Shown here: positions 50,070 through 60,000 of the stretch, one piece after another | How positions within the stretch are numbered: position 1 is the first letter of the stretch | Layout of the letters: each line of letters begins with the position of its first letter | NCBI RefSeq assembly: GCF_003259315.1 | Contig: NZ_QLLT01000008.1 | Location: forward strand, 216,292 to 280,291 | Direction: 5' to 3' | Length of the DNA: 64,000 nucleotides | Origin: Kitasatospora sp. SolWspMP-SS2h | GTDB taxonomy: Bacteria > Actinomycetota > Actinomycetes > Streptomycetales > Streptomycetaceae | Translations under genes and position numbers: made by a program | The notes under the pieces: generated by a model | Database searches by the model: none | The model's input: the letters and a program-made list of their open reading frames with translations, nothing else | What the model was told of the DNA's origin: nothing

Positions 50070-51079
50070 ATGCGGCGAGGAGAGATCACCAGAGAGTCTG
50101 TGCTGAAAGCCATCAAGGAGCACGATGACATGGGACGTGAAGACTTCCTGTCCCATCATGGCTTCCACAGAGCGCAGTCTTACATCCTGGTGCACGAGGG
50201 CAAGGAATACGACTCGAAGGCCATCGCGGGGGTCGCCCACAAGTGGACGCAGGGCCAGGTGCTGCCTGCGGACGATTTCAGTGGCGGCAAGGACCACGCG
50301 GCTGCCTGGCTGAGACAGCTGGGCTTCACGGTCAAGGAGGTCAAGAATCCGGACTGGGTCTGGGACGAGGTGATTCTCGCCTGCGATCTCGTGGCATCGA
50401 ATGATTGGCACGAACTCGATGCCAACGACCAGAAGGTCCGGGAACTCTCCGACCTGCTCCAACTGCTCCCGTTCCACGGGGAAGAGGCGCGGGGTGAGAA
50501 GTTCAGGAACCACAACAGCGTCGCCCGCAAGACCGCTGACATCGCGACCAGGCACCCCGACTACAAGGGGAAGGCGACCAAGGGCGGCGAGACCGACCGG
50601 AAGGTACTGCGTGAGTTCCTCGACCGCCCGGAGGAGATGGCGGAGGCGGCACGGCTCATTCGGGCGCAGTTGGCAATGGGGGAGGCCCTGACCGGGACAT
50701 CAGCGGACACGGAGGAGGACGAGGAGTACGAGGCGCCCGAGGGGCGGTTGCTCATGCGTCGGCACCGGGCGAGGGAGCGGGACCGGAAGCTCCGGAAGAA
50801 GAAGATCGAATCGGTGCTGCGGAAGGGGGGACCCTGGCCTGCGAGGTCTGCGGGTTCGATTACGAGGCGGTGTACGGGGAGCGCGGCGCGGGCTACGTCG
50901 AGTGCCACCACGTGGTGCCCCTGCACGTGGCGGGTGAGGGGACGACGAAGCTCGCGGACCTCGCGCTGATCTGCGCCAACTGCCATCGGATGATCCACCG
51001 GAAGGCTCCGTGGCCCACGCCGGCCGAGCTGCGGGAGACCGTCGTCGGGCAGCGGCGGGGTGCGGGGCCGGTCTGCTGA
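50070..51079 (+). pseudogene. ScoMcrA-like HNH endonuclease, apparent frameshift
   Basis: ATG 50070 (MRRGEITRESVLKAIKEHDD). The N-terminus has the same head domain as the 48209 gene (MGREDFLSHHGFHRAQSYIL...YDSKAIAGVAHKW). The middle part has an Lys/Arg-rich helix (RARERDRKLRKKKIESVL). The HNH part, TLACEVCGFDYEAVYGERGA...ECHHVVPLHVAG...LICANCHRMIHR, is in another frame. The break is a run of six G (50825-50830), where one more G joins them into about 336 residues. Probably an intact gene with a missed base. Confidence 0.75.
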
Positions 51080-51178
51080 GGCGGGCGGTGCGCAGGTCGC
51101 CGTTCCGCCGGTGAGGGACGGCGGGGTAGTTGCGGAACTGCCCTGCTGCGCACGAGCGTTGCCCCGCGGCGGCTCGGC

Positions 51179-52384
51179 CTACCGCTGTCGCGCCGCGGAC
51201 GGCGCTTCGGGGGCCCGGCGTCCGGTCGATCCGTCGGCGGGACGGGGGCGGGGGCGCGGCAGGCGGGTGGAGGAGGGCGGGGTCGGGCGGTCGCGGAGGA
51301 GGCGTTCCAGGGGGTGTTCGACCCAGTGGTGGAGGGTGGCGGCGAGGGTGAGGGAGGTGGTGAGGAGGAGGAGCCAGGTGGTGGCGGTGGGGAGGCCCGG
51401 GGCGGGGTGGCCGTAGTGGTGGAGCCAGGGGCGGAAGGTGATTTCGTGGATCAGGTACCAGGCGAAGGACCAGTCGCCGAGCAGGGTCCAGGGGCGGCGG
51501 GTGAGCGGGCCGCCGGGGCGGTGGAGGTCGGCTTGGGCGGCGGCGGTGATCAGGGCGGCGAACAGCGGGGCGGAGAGGAGTTGGGAGGCGATGTAGGGGC
51601 TGTGCCAGGCCGGGTCGGGGACGGCGTGGTGCCAGGGGACCAGGGCGAGGTGGAAGGCCGCGACCGCGAGGGCGGTGGGGAGGAGCGGCAGGGCGGGCAG
51701 CCGGCCGTGGCGGAGGGCCAGGGCGAGGGCGACGCCGAGCAGGAACTGCGGGGTGCGGCTGAGCGGCAGGTAGTCCAGCAGCCAGCTGCGCAGGGACGGG
51801 TCGGTGACGGCGGAGCCGGCCAGCCAGAGCAGGGGGCCGCTCGCGCAGCACAGCGCGGCGGTGCGCAGCCCCGGGCGCAGGCGCAGCAGGAGGGGGAGGA
51901 GCAGGTAGAACCAGCCCTCGTCACCGAGTGACCAGCCGGCCGGGTTGCCGCCCATCACGGTGGCGCGGTCCCACGGGTGCAGCAGCGGGAGCGACCACAG
52001 GGCGGCGGTCACCGGCACGGCCGCTCCGACCGCGGCGAAGACCGCCAGCGAGGCGCCGGTGGTGAGCGCGTGCAGCGGCCAGATCCGGGCCAGTCGGCGG
52101 CGGTAGAAGCGGTGGGCGGGGACGGGGGAGTCGGCGTACGTCCAGGCGAGCACGAAGCCGGAGAGCACGAAGAAGAACGTCACGCCCGAACGCCCGTACC
52201 AGGCCAGCGGGCTGAGCACCGGGAGGGCGCCGACCTGGCGGGAGAGGTGGTAGCAGACCACCAGCAGCGCGGCGAGGAAGCGCAGCCCGGTGAGCGAGGG
52301 CAGCCGGGCGGGGAGGGAGGAGGGGAGAGGGGGAGGGGAAGGGCGGGAGGAAGGGGGAGGGGAGGGGCGGAGGAAGGGTGTCAC
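51179..52384 (-). CDS. Acyltransferase-3 family membrane protein (OafA-like)
   Basis: 401 residues, GTG 52384 given; a later start near SLTGLRFLAALLVV is possible because the first 25 residues are a Pro/Ser run encoded by a GGAGGGG-type repeat (about 52310-52376). About ten membrane helices. The family opening LTGLRFLAALLVVCYHLSRQ contains the conserved R and H, followed by GRSGVTFFFVLSGFVLAWTY and FYRRRLARIWPLHAL. It O-acylates sugars, lipids or polyketides; the substrate cannot be told. Confidence 0.85.
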   Translation of the reverse strand: MTPFLRPSPPPSSRPSPPPLPSSLPARLPSLTGLRFLAALLVVCYHLSRQVGALPVLSPLAWYGRSGVTFFFVLSGFVLAWTYADSPVPAHRFYRRRLARIWPLHALTTGASLAVFAAVGAAVPVTAALWSLPLLHPWDRATVMGGNPAGWSLGDEGWFYLLLPLLLRLRPGLRTAALCCASGPLLWLAGSAVTDPSLRSWLLDYLPLSRTPQFLLGVALALALRHGRLPALPLLPTALAVAAFHLALVPWHHAVPDPAWHSPYIASQLLSAPLFAALITAAAQADLHRPGGPLTRRPWTLLGDWSFAWYLIHEITFRPWLHHYGHPAPGLPTATTWLLLLTTSLTLAATLHHWVEHPLERLLRDRPTPPSSTRLPRPRPRPADGSTGRRAPEAPSAARQR

Positions 52385-52575
52385 CCCGTGGCCAACGAGC
52401 CGGGTGGCGGGGGTGTCACGGGCGGGCGAGGGGGGACGGGGCCCAGGCGGCGGTGCGTCACGGGGAGCGTGCGGGGCGGGTGGGAACGTACCCTTCGGGC
52501 AGGGGCGGGGAGCGGGCCCCGGACGGGGCGCGGGCCCCTCGGGCAGGGATTTCGGGCGTGGGAGGCGGGAGCGCG

Positions 52576-55500
52576 GTGGAGGAACGGGCCGGGAGCCGGG
52601 TCAGCCGGCTGGAGACCCGACTGGTGCGGCGGGGGTTCTCCGACCCCGACCAGGCGGTGCGGCTGCTGGACGAACCGGCGCTGCACGGCCTCGCCGCCGA
52701 CCCGGTGCTGCTGGACGCGCTGGGCGCCGCCGCCGACCCGGACCAGGCGCTGTTCGGCCTGGCCCGGCTGCTGGAGGCGCTCGACCCGCACGAGCGGCAC
52801 ACCCTGCGCGACACCCTGACCACCTCCAAGCCGCTGCGCGACCGGCTGCTCGGCGTCCTGGGCGCCTCCACCGCGCTCGCCGACCACCTGGCCCGGCACC
52901 CCCGGGACTGGCACGCCCTGGTCTCCTTCGAGCTGCGCGACATCCACCCCGGACGCGGCGACTTCCTCGGCGAGCTCACCCGCCGGGTCCGCTCCGAGCC
53001 GGACGCCGACCGGGCCGACGCGCTGCGCGCCGCCTACCGGCGCTGCCTGCTCGCGATCGCCGCCCGCGACCTGTCCGGCACCACCGACCTGCCGCAGACC
53101 GCCGCCGAACTCGCCGACCTGGCCGGCGCCACCCTGCAGACCGCCCTGGACCTCGCCGCCGAGCAGGACCCGGACGCGTCCGCCGCCTGCCGGCTGGCCG
53201 TCATCGGCATGGGCAAGTGCGGCGGCCGGGAGCTCAACTACGTCTCCGACGTGGACGTGATCTTCGTCGCCGAGGCCCGCGAGGGCGTCGAGGAGCAGAC
53301 CGCGACCCGGGCCGCCACCCGGCTCGCCGCGCACGCCATGCGGCTGTGCTCCGACACCACCGGCGAGGGCACCATCTGGCCGGTCGACGCCAACCTGCGC
53401 CCCGAGGGCCGCAACGGCCCGCTGGTGCGCACCCTGGCCAGCCACCTCGCCTACTACCAGCGCTGGGCCAAGACCTGGGAGTTCCAGGCCCTGCTGAAGG
53501 CCCGCCCGATCGCCGGCGACGCCGAGCTCGGCCGCGCCTACGCCGAGGCCATCGCCCCGCTGGTGTGGCAGGCCGCCGCCCGGGAGAACTTCGTCGCCGA
53601 CGTGCAGCAGATGCGCCGCCGGGTGGTCGACGCGATCCCGGCCGGCGAACTCGACCGGCAGCTGAAACTCGGCCCCGGCGGCCTGCGCGACGTCGAGTTC
53701 GCCGTCCAGCTGCTGCAACTCGTGCACGGCCGCACCGACGAGTCGCTGCGCAGCGGCAACACCCTGGAGGCACTGGCCGCGCTCAGTGACGGCGGCTACG
53801 TCGGCCGGGCCGACGCCGCCTCGCTGGACGCCGCCTACCGCTTCCTGCGCGCCCTCGAACACCGCATCCAGTTGCAGCGGCTGCGCCGCACCCACCTGAT
53901 GCCCACCGACCCGGCCGACCTGCGCCGGCTGGCCCGCACCATGGCCCCGCAGCTCGGCGGGGACGCCAAGGGCGACCCGGTGGCCGCCCTCCAGCGGGAG
54001 TGGAAGCGGCACGCGGTGGAGGTGCGGCGGCTGCACGAGCGGCTGTTCTACCGGCCGCTGCTGGACGCGGTCGCCGAGCTGCCGGTCGCCGAACTGCGGG
54101 TCACCGGCTCCGGCGCGGCCGGGCTCAGCACCGAGGCCGCCAAGCAGCGGCTGGCCGCCCTGGGCTACGCCGACCCGGCCGCCGCGCTGCGGCACATCTC
54201 GGCGCTCGCCTCCGGGGTCAGCCGCAAGGCCGCCATCCAGCGCACCCTGCTGCCGGTGCTGCTCGGCTGGTTCGCCGACTCCGCCGACCCCGACGCCGGG
54301 CTGCTCAACTTCCGCCAGGTCTCCGACGCGCTCGGCCGCACCCCCTGGTACCTGCGGCTGCTGCGCGACGAGGGCGCCGCCGCCGAACAGCTCGCCCGGG
54401 TGCTGTCCGCCGGCCGGCTCGCCCCCGACCTGCTGCTGCGCGCCCCCGAGGCGGTCGCCATGCTGGGCGACGCGGGCGGCCTGCTGCCGCGCGGCCGGGC
54501 CGCCCTGGAGGCGGAGGTGCTGGCCGCCGTCGGCCGGGCCGGGACCCCGGCCGCCGCCGTCTCCGCCGTCCGGGCCGTCCGGCGCCGCGAGCTGTTCCGG
54601 ACCGCCGCCGCCGACGTGCTGGGCCGGCTCGACGGGGACCCGGCCCGCGCCCTGGACCTCACCGGCGAGGCGCTCACCGCGATCACCGCCGCCACCCTCC
54701 AGGGCGCGCTGCGGGCCGCCGCCGACGGCTGGGCGGCCCGCAACGGCGAACTGCCCGTCCGGATCGCGATCGTCGCGATGGGCCGGTTCGGCGGCCACGA
54801 ACTCGGCTACGGCTCGGACGCGGACGTCCTCTTCGTCCACGAACCGCAGCCCGGCGCCGGCGACGAGGAGGCCGCCCGGGCCGCCCGCGAGGTGATCGGC
54901 GAACTGCGCACCCTGCTGGCCGCCCCGTCCGTCGAACCCCCGCTGCTGGTCGACGCCGACCTGCGCCCCGAGGGCCGCAACGGGCCGCTGACCCGCACCC
55001 TGGCCTCCTACGCCGCCTACTACGCGCGCTGGTCGCACGCCTGGGAGAGCCAGGCGCTGCTGCGGGCCGAGCCGATGGCCGGGGACGCCGGGCTCGGCGC
55101 GCGCTTCCGGGAGCTGGTCGACCCGCTGCGCTACCCCGCGGCGGGCGTCCCGGACCGGGACCTGGTGGAGATCCGCCGGATCAAGGCCCGGATCGAGACC
55201 GAGCGGCTGCCGCGCGGCGCCGACCCCACCACCCACACCAAGATCGGCCGCGGCGGGCTGGCGGACGTCGAGTGGACGGTGCAGCTGCTCCAGCTCCGGC
55301 ACGGCCACGCGGTGCCGGAGCTGCGCACCACCCGGACCAGGGCGGCGCTGGCCGCCGCCGCCGGGGCGGGCCTGGTCGACCGGGAGGACGCGCAGGTGCT
55401 GGACGCCGCCTGGGTGCTGGCCTCCCGGGTCCGGGCCGCGGTCATGCTGGTGCGCGGCCGGGCCGGGGACGGCTTCCCCGGGGACGCCCGGGAGCTGGCG

Positions 55501-55620
55501 GGCGTGGCCCGCTACCTCGGCTACGGGGTGGGGCACTCGGGGGAGCTGGTGGACGAGTACCGGCGGACGACGCGGCGGGCCCGCCGGGTGGTGGAGCGGC
55601 TGTTCTACGGCGGGGAGTAG
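52576..55620 (+). CDS. glnE: Glutamine synthetase adenylyltransferase/adenylyl-removing enzyme
   Basis: 1014 residues. GTG 52576 with GGGAG upstream. Two nucleotidyltransferase domains, each with a G-x-G-x-x-G-G-x-E...S-D-x-D motif: GMGKCGGRELNYVSDVDVIF near residue 210 (deadenylylation) and AMGRFGGHELGYGSDADVLF near 733 (adenylylation), each followed by a helical regulatory region (RPEGRNGPL, LRDVEF/LADVEW). It modifies the GSI enzyme GlnA, encoded elsewhere; the GlnA2 in this window lacks the target tyrosine box. Core-genome gene, conserved near glnA2 in streptomycetes. Confidence 0.95.
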   Translation: MEERAGSRVSRLETRLVRRGFSDPDQAVRLLDEPALHGLAADPVLLDALGAAADPDQALFGLARLLEALDPHERHTLRDTLTTSKPLRDRLLGVLGASTALADHLARHPRDWHALVSFELRDIHPGRGDFLGELTRRVRSEPDADRADALRAAYRRCLLAIAARDLSGTTDLPQTAAELADLAGATLQTALDLAAEQDPDASAACRLAVIGMGKCGGRELNYVSDVDVIFVAEAREGVEEQTATRAATRLAAHAMRLCSDTTGEGTIWPVDANLRPEGRNGPLVRTLASHLAYYQRWAKTWEFQALLKARPIAGDAELGRAYAEAIAPLVWQAAARENFVADVQQMRRRVVDAIPAGELDRQLKLGPGGLRDVEFAVQLLQLVHGRTDESLRSGNTLEALAALSDGGYVGRADAASLDAAYRFLRALEHRIQLQRLRRTHLMPTDPADLRRLARTMAPQLGGDAKGDPVAALQREWKRHAVEVRRLHERLFYRPLLDAVAELPVAELRVTGSGAAGLSTEAAKQRLAALGYADPAAALRHISALASGVSRKAAIQRTLLPVLLGWFADSADPDAGLLNFRQVSDALGRTPWYLRLLRDEGAAAEQLARVLSAGRLAPDLLLRAPEAVAMLGDAGGLLPRGRAALEAEVLAAVGRAGTPAAAVSAVRAVRRRELFRTAAADVLGRLDGDPARALDLTGEALTAITAATLQGALRAAADGWAARNGELPVRIAIVAMGRFGGHELGYGSDADVLFVHEPQPGAGDEEAARAAREVIGELRTLLAAPSVEPPLLVDADLRPEGRNGPLTRTLASYAAYYARWSHAWESQALLRAEPMAGDAGLGARFRELVDPLRYPAAGVPDRDLVEIRRIKARIETERLPRGADPTTHTKIGRGGLADVEWTVQLLQLRHGHAVPELRTTRTRAALAAAAGAGLVDREDAQVLDAAWVLASRVRAAVMLVRGRAGDGFPGDARELAGVARYLGYGVGHSGELVDEYRRTTRRARRVVERLFYGGE

Positions 55621-55696
55621 GGGGCGGGGAGTAGGGCCCGCCCGCGCCCCCGAGTCCCGCGCCCCCGGTCCCGGATCTCCGGGCGGGGGCGCGGTG

Positions 55697-56647
55697 CTAC
55701 GCGTCGACCTTGGTGTCCCACTGGGCCGGGACGGTCAGTTCCCGGTCGGCCGGCCCGCCGGTGCGGCGGGGGAGGCGGTAGACCCAGGTGTGGTAGAGCA
55801 GGCGGGCGGCCAGGAAGCCGACGGCCAGGCAGACCAGGCCGCCGATCGCGTCCAGCCAGAAGTGGTTGGCGGTGGAGACGATCACGCTGAGGGTGACCAC
55901 GGGGTAGGCCAGGCCGAGGGCGCGGACCCAGCTGCGGCGGGCCAGGAAGAAGATGGTCAGGCCGCACCAGGTGGACCAGCCGATGTGCATGGAGGGCATC
56001 GCGGCGAACTGGTTGGAGACCGTCGCCCCGGCGCCGGAGGCCAGCGAGCCCCAGGTGTGGTGGACGCTGACGGTGTCGACGAAGCCGCCGCCGGCCATCA
56101 GCCGGGGCGGGGCCAGCGGGAAGCAGTAGAAGCCGACCAGCGCGATGCCGGTGGTGACGAACAGCACCGTCCGGGAGGCCGCGTAGCGGCCGGGGTGGGC
56201 GCGGTAGAGCCAGACCAGCACGCCGATGGTGACGATGAAGTGCAGGGTGGCGTAGTAGTAGTTCATCCCGACGATGAGCCAGGTCACCGAGTTCACGCCG
56301 TGGTTGACGGAGCGCTCGACGGCGATGCCGAGGGTGTGCTCCAGGTGCCAGACCCAGGTGGCGTGCTTCTGGGCGATCTCGGCCTGCTCGGGGACGGCGT
56401 TGCGGACCAGCGAGTACAGCCAGTAACTGAGGCCGATCAGGGCGAGTTCGAAGAGCAGGCGCGGACGGCGCGGGGTGCGGCGCTGCTCGCGCAGGCGGTT
56501 GCGGACGGCGGCGGTCGGCGACTGGGCGACGCGGGTGGCTCCGCCGGGCGTACGGGCGGTGTGGGCCGCGCCCGGGTCGGAACCGTCGTGCGTGGTCCGG
56601 TCGGCGCGTTCGGCGCCGGCTGTGTGGATCTCGGTCGGTTCCCCCAT
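55697..56647 (-). CDS. PAP2-family membrane phosphatase
   Basis: 316 residues from ATG 56647 (MGEPTEIHTAG); the frame is open to 56815 and starts at 56758 or 56767 cannot be excluded. Basic cytosolic N-terminus (RNRLREQRRTPRRPRLLFEL) and about six helices. PAP2 sites: FYCFPLAPPRLM, AAMPSMHIGWSTW (Ser-x-x-x-His) and VSTANHFWLDAIGG (His-x-x-x-Asp), as in the inositol phosphotransferase-like PAP2_3 subgroup. Substrate: a lipid or polyprenyl phosphate, unknown which. Confidence 0.85.
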   Translation of the reverse strand: MGEPTEIHTAGAERADRTTHDGSDPGAAHTARTPGGATRVAQSPTAAVRNRLREQRRTPRRPRLLFELALIGLSYWLYSLVRNAVPEQAEIAQKHATWVWHLEHTLGIAVERSVNHGVNSVTWLIVGMNYYYATLHFIVTIGVLVWLYRAHPGRYAASRTVLFVTTGIALVGFYCFPLAPPRLMAGGGFVDTVSVHHTWGSLASGAGATVSNQFAAMPSMHIGWSTWCGLTIFFLARRSWVRALGLAYPVVTLSVIVSTANHFWLDAIGGLVCLAVGFLAARLLYHTWVYRLPRRTGGPADRELTVPAQWDTKVDA

Positions 56648-57001
56648 GGACGAGAAGTCTGCCAGACGGGCTGTGGCCGCCCGCTCATCCTCTGGTTGGG
56701 GATTCTTCACCGACTGTCCCCCTACGGGGGTAGGGGTCGATCGGTTGTCGAGGCGCATGCCGTCCATTGTGGCGCGCGGGTTACGAGGGGTCGAACCGGG
56801 GTCTGGTTCGGACACGGACGCAGTCGGGGCGGGGCGGGGGCGGGGGTGCGGCCCGGGGGCGGCGGGGGCCGGGGATTCAGGTCACGACTCGGTACGACTC
56901 CGGGACGAAACAGCTTTCGCATCTTGCTGAAACATCTTGCAGGGCGCTAGGTTCCACGCCACCCACCCCTTGCCCGAGCGCCCCCGAGGGAGAGCCCTGC
57001 C
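56648..57001. promoter_or_regulatory. Promoter of the amylase-pullulanase gene with MalR-like operator
   Basis: The useful part is 56911-56942: GCATCTTGCTGAAACATCTTGCAG, given here as repeated CATCTTGC units 12 bp apart, ending in CTTGCAG. TTGCAG/CTGCAA direct repeats mark the MalR-type LacI repressor sites of streptomycete amylase and maltose genes. The rest of the gap is the possible long leader of the PAP2 gene. Confidence 0.55.
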
Positions 57002-60000
57002 GTGGCCGACGCCCCGTACCGCCCCCAGCGCCGCACCACCCCCCACCGCCGCCCCGCCCGGGCCGCCGTCCTGCTGGCGGCCTCGCTGATCGCCGCCACC
57101 CTGGGCGCCGTCCCGTCGGCCGTGGCCGCGCCCGCCAGGCCCGCCGCCCCGCCGTCCGACAAGGACCTGGCGGCCACCGCCGCCCGGCACGACCTGACCC
57201 GCGAGCAGTTCTACTTCGTGCTGCCGGACCGCTTCGCCAACGGCAGCACCGGCAACGACACCGGCGGCATCACCGGCGGCCGGCTGGAGAACGGGCTCGA
57301 CCCCGCCGACAAGGGCTTCTACCACGGCGGCGACCTCAAGGGCCTGATCGACCGGCTCGACTACATCCAGGACCTGGGCACCACCGCGATCTGGATGGCG
57401 CCGATCTTCAAGAACCAGCCCGTGCAGGGCACCGGCGCGGACGCCTCGGCCGGCTACCACGGCTACTGGATCACCGACTTCACCCAGGTCGACCCGCACT
57501 TCGGCACCAACGCCCAGCTCAAGGAGCTGATCGACAAGGCGCACAAGCGCGGCATCAAGGTCTTCTTCGACGTCATCACCAACCACACCGCCGACGTCAT
57601 CGACTACGCGGAGAAGACGTACGACTACCGCTCCGAGGGCGCCTACCCGACCCTCGACGCGGACGGCAAGCCGGTCGACGAGACCGCGGTCGCCGACGCC
57701 CGGGCGCAGTGGCCGGACACCGGCAAGGACTCCTTCCCCTACACGCCGGTCTTCCGCGACAAGGCCGGGACCACCGCGAAGACCCCGTCCTGGCTGAACG
57801 ACCCCTCGCTCTACCACAACCGGGGCAACTCGACCTTCGTCGGCGAGTCCGCGACCGAGGGCGACTTCTCCGGCCTGGACGACCTGGACACCCAGAACCC
57901 CGAGGTCGTCGCGGGGATGGAGAAGATCTACCGGCAGTGGGTCGCCGAGACCGGCGTCGACGGCTTCCGGATCGACACCGTCAAGCACGTCAACCTGGCG
58001 TTCTGGGAGCAGTGGGCGCCCGCGCTCAAGCAGTTCGCGGCCGAGCACGGCAACAAGAAGTTCTTCATGTTCGGCGAGGTGTACTCGGGCGACCCGGCGG
58101 TCACCTCCCCGTACGTCACCCGGGGCAAGCTCCAGGCCACCCTGGACTTCGCCTTCCAGGAGGCGGCCCGCGCGTACGTCTCGCAGAACGGCTCGGCCAA
58201 GGCGCTCAGCGCGCTGTACGCGCAGGACTACCGGTACACCACGGCCGACACCGACGCCTACGAGCTGCCGACCTTCCTCGGCAACCACGACATGGGCCGG
58301 TTCGGCTCCTTCCTGCGGAGCGACGACCCGGGCGCCTCGAACGACGCGCTGCTGGCCAAGGACCGGCTCGCCGACGAGCTGCAGTTCCTGACCCGCGGCC
58401 AGCCGGTGGTCTACTACGGCGACGAGCAGGGCTTCACCGGCGCGGGCGGCGACAAGGACGCCCGGCAGGACATGTTCGCCTCGAAGACCCCCTCCTACAA
58501 CACCGACACCGTGATCGGCGGCGCCCCCGGCTCGAAGGACCGCTACGGCGAGGACGGCGCGCTGTACCGGGGCATCGCGGGCCTGGCGAAGCTGCGCAAG
58601 GACAACCCGGCGCTGGCCGACGGCGCCCAGGTCGAGCGGTACGCGGCGGACGGGCCGGGCGTGTACGCGTTCTCCCGGATCGACGCCAAGGAGCAGGTCG
58701 AGTACCTGGCGGCGGTCAACAACGCGGCCGAGCCGAAGACCGTCGCGCTGGACACCTTCTCGGCGGGCATGGACTTCGACGGCCTGTACGGGTTCAAGGG
58801 CAGGGTCACCAGCGGGGCGGACGGCAAGGTGACGGTCACCGTGCCCGCGATGTCCTCGCTGGTGCTGAAGGCCGAGCACAGGCTGGCCAAGCCGGCGGCC
58901 GGTCCGTCGGTCACCGTCAGCGTGCCGGACAGCGGTTCGTACGGGACGGTCACGCTGGGCGCGGACGTGCCCGGCGGCGGGTTCAACCGGGTCACCTTCG
59001 CGGCGCAGGTCGGGGACGGCGCCTGGCAGACGCTCGGCACCGCCGACAACGGGGCGTCCGGCTCCGCCGGCCACGTCACTTTCAAGGTCACGCAGGACCT
59101 GGCCGGCGTCGCGCCCGGCACCGTGGTGCGCTACAAGGCCGTGGTCCAGGACTCGGCGGGCCGACTGGCCTCCGCCACCGGGCAGTTCACCACCGGGCAG
59201 CAGCCGCCCGCGCCGGTGCCCAGCGCGGTGACCCGCGAGTACGCGGTGGTGCACTACCAGCGCGAGGACGGCGACTACGACGGCTGGAACCTGTACGCCT
59301 GGGGCGACCTCGCCGACGGCGAGGCGACCACCTGGCCGGCCGGGCACGGCTTCGTCGGGCGGGACGCGTACGGGGCGTTCGCGTACGTGAAGCTCAAGGG
59401 CGGGGCGTCCGACGTCGGGTTCGTGGTGGAGAAGGACGGCGCCAAGGACGTCGACCAGGACCGGCACGTCGACGTCTCCGCCACCGGCGAGGTGTGGATC
59501 AAGCAGGGCGACGCCACCGTCCGCACCGCGAACCCGGACGGGGCGCAGCCGGTGCCCGAGGGCAAGGCGGTCATCCACTACCGGCGGGCCGACGGGAACT
59601 ACACCGGCTGGGGCCTGCACGACTGGACCGGCGCCGCCACCCCGACCGACTGGGGCAGCCCGCTGGCGCCGGCCCGGCAGGACGCGTTCGGCGCGGTCTT
59701 CGAGGTGCCGCTGGCCGAGGGCGCGACCAGCCTCAGCTACATCATCCACAACGGCGGCGACAAGGACCTGCCGCAGGACCAGTCGCTGGACTTCGCCACC
59801 GCCGGCCGGGAGGTCTGGATCATCGGCGGCCAGGAGGGCCACCTGCTGCCGCAGGCCGGCGGCACCTCCTCGCAGCTCGACCCGGGCTCGGCCAAGGCCC
59901 AGTGGATCGACGCCAGGACCGTCGTGGTGCCCGCGAACTACGGTGCGGGGGACGCCCAGTTGAAGGGCGGCACCAGCGCCCAGCTGGTCTACGACCCCGC

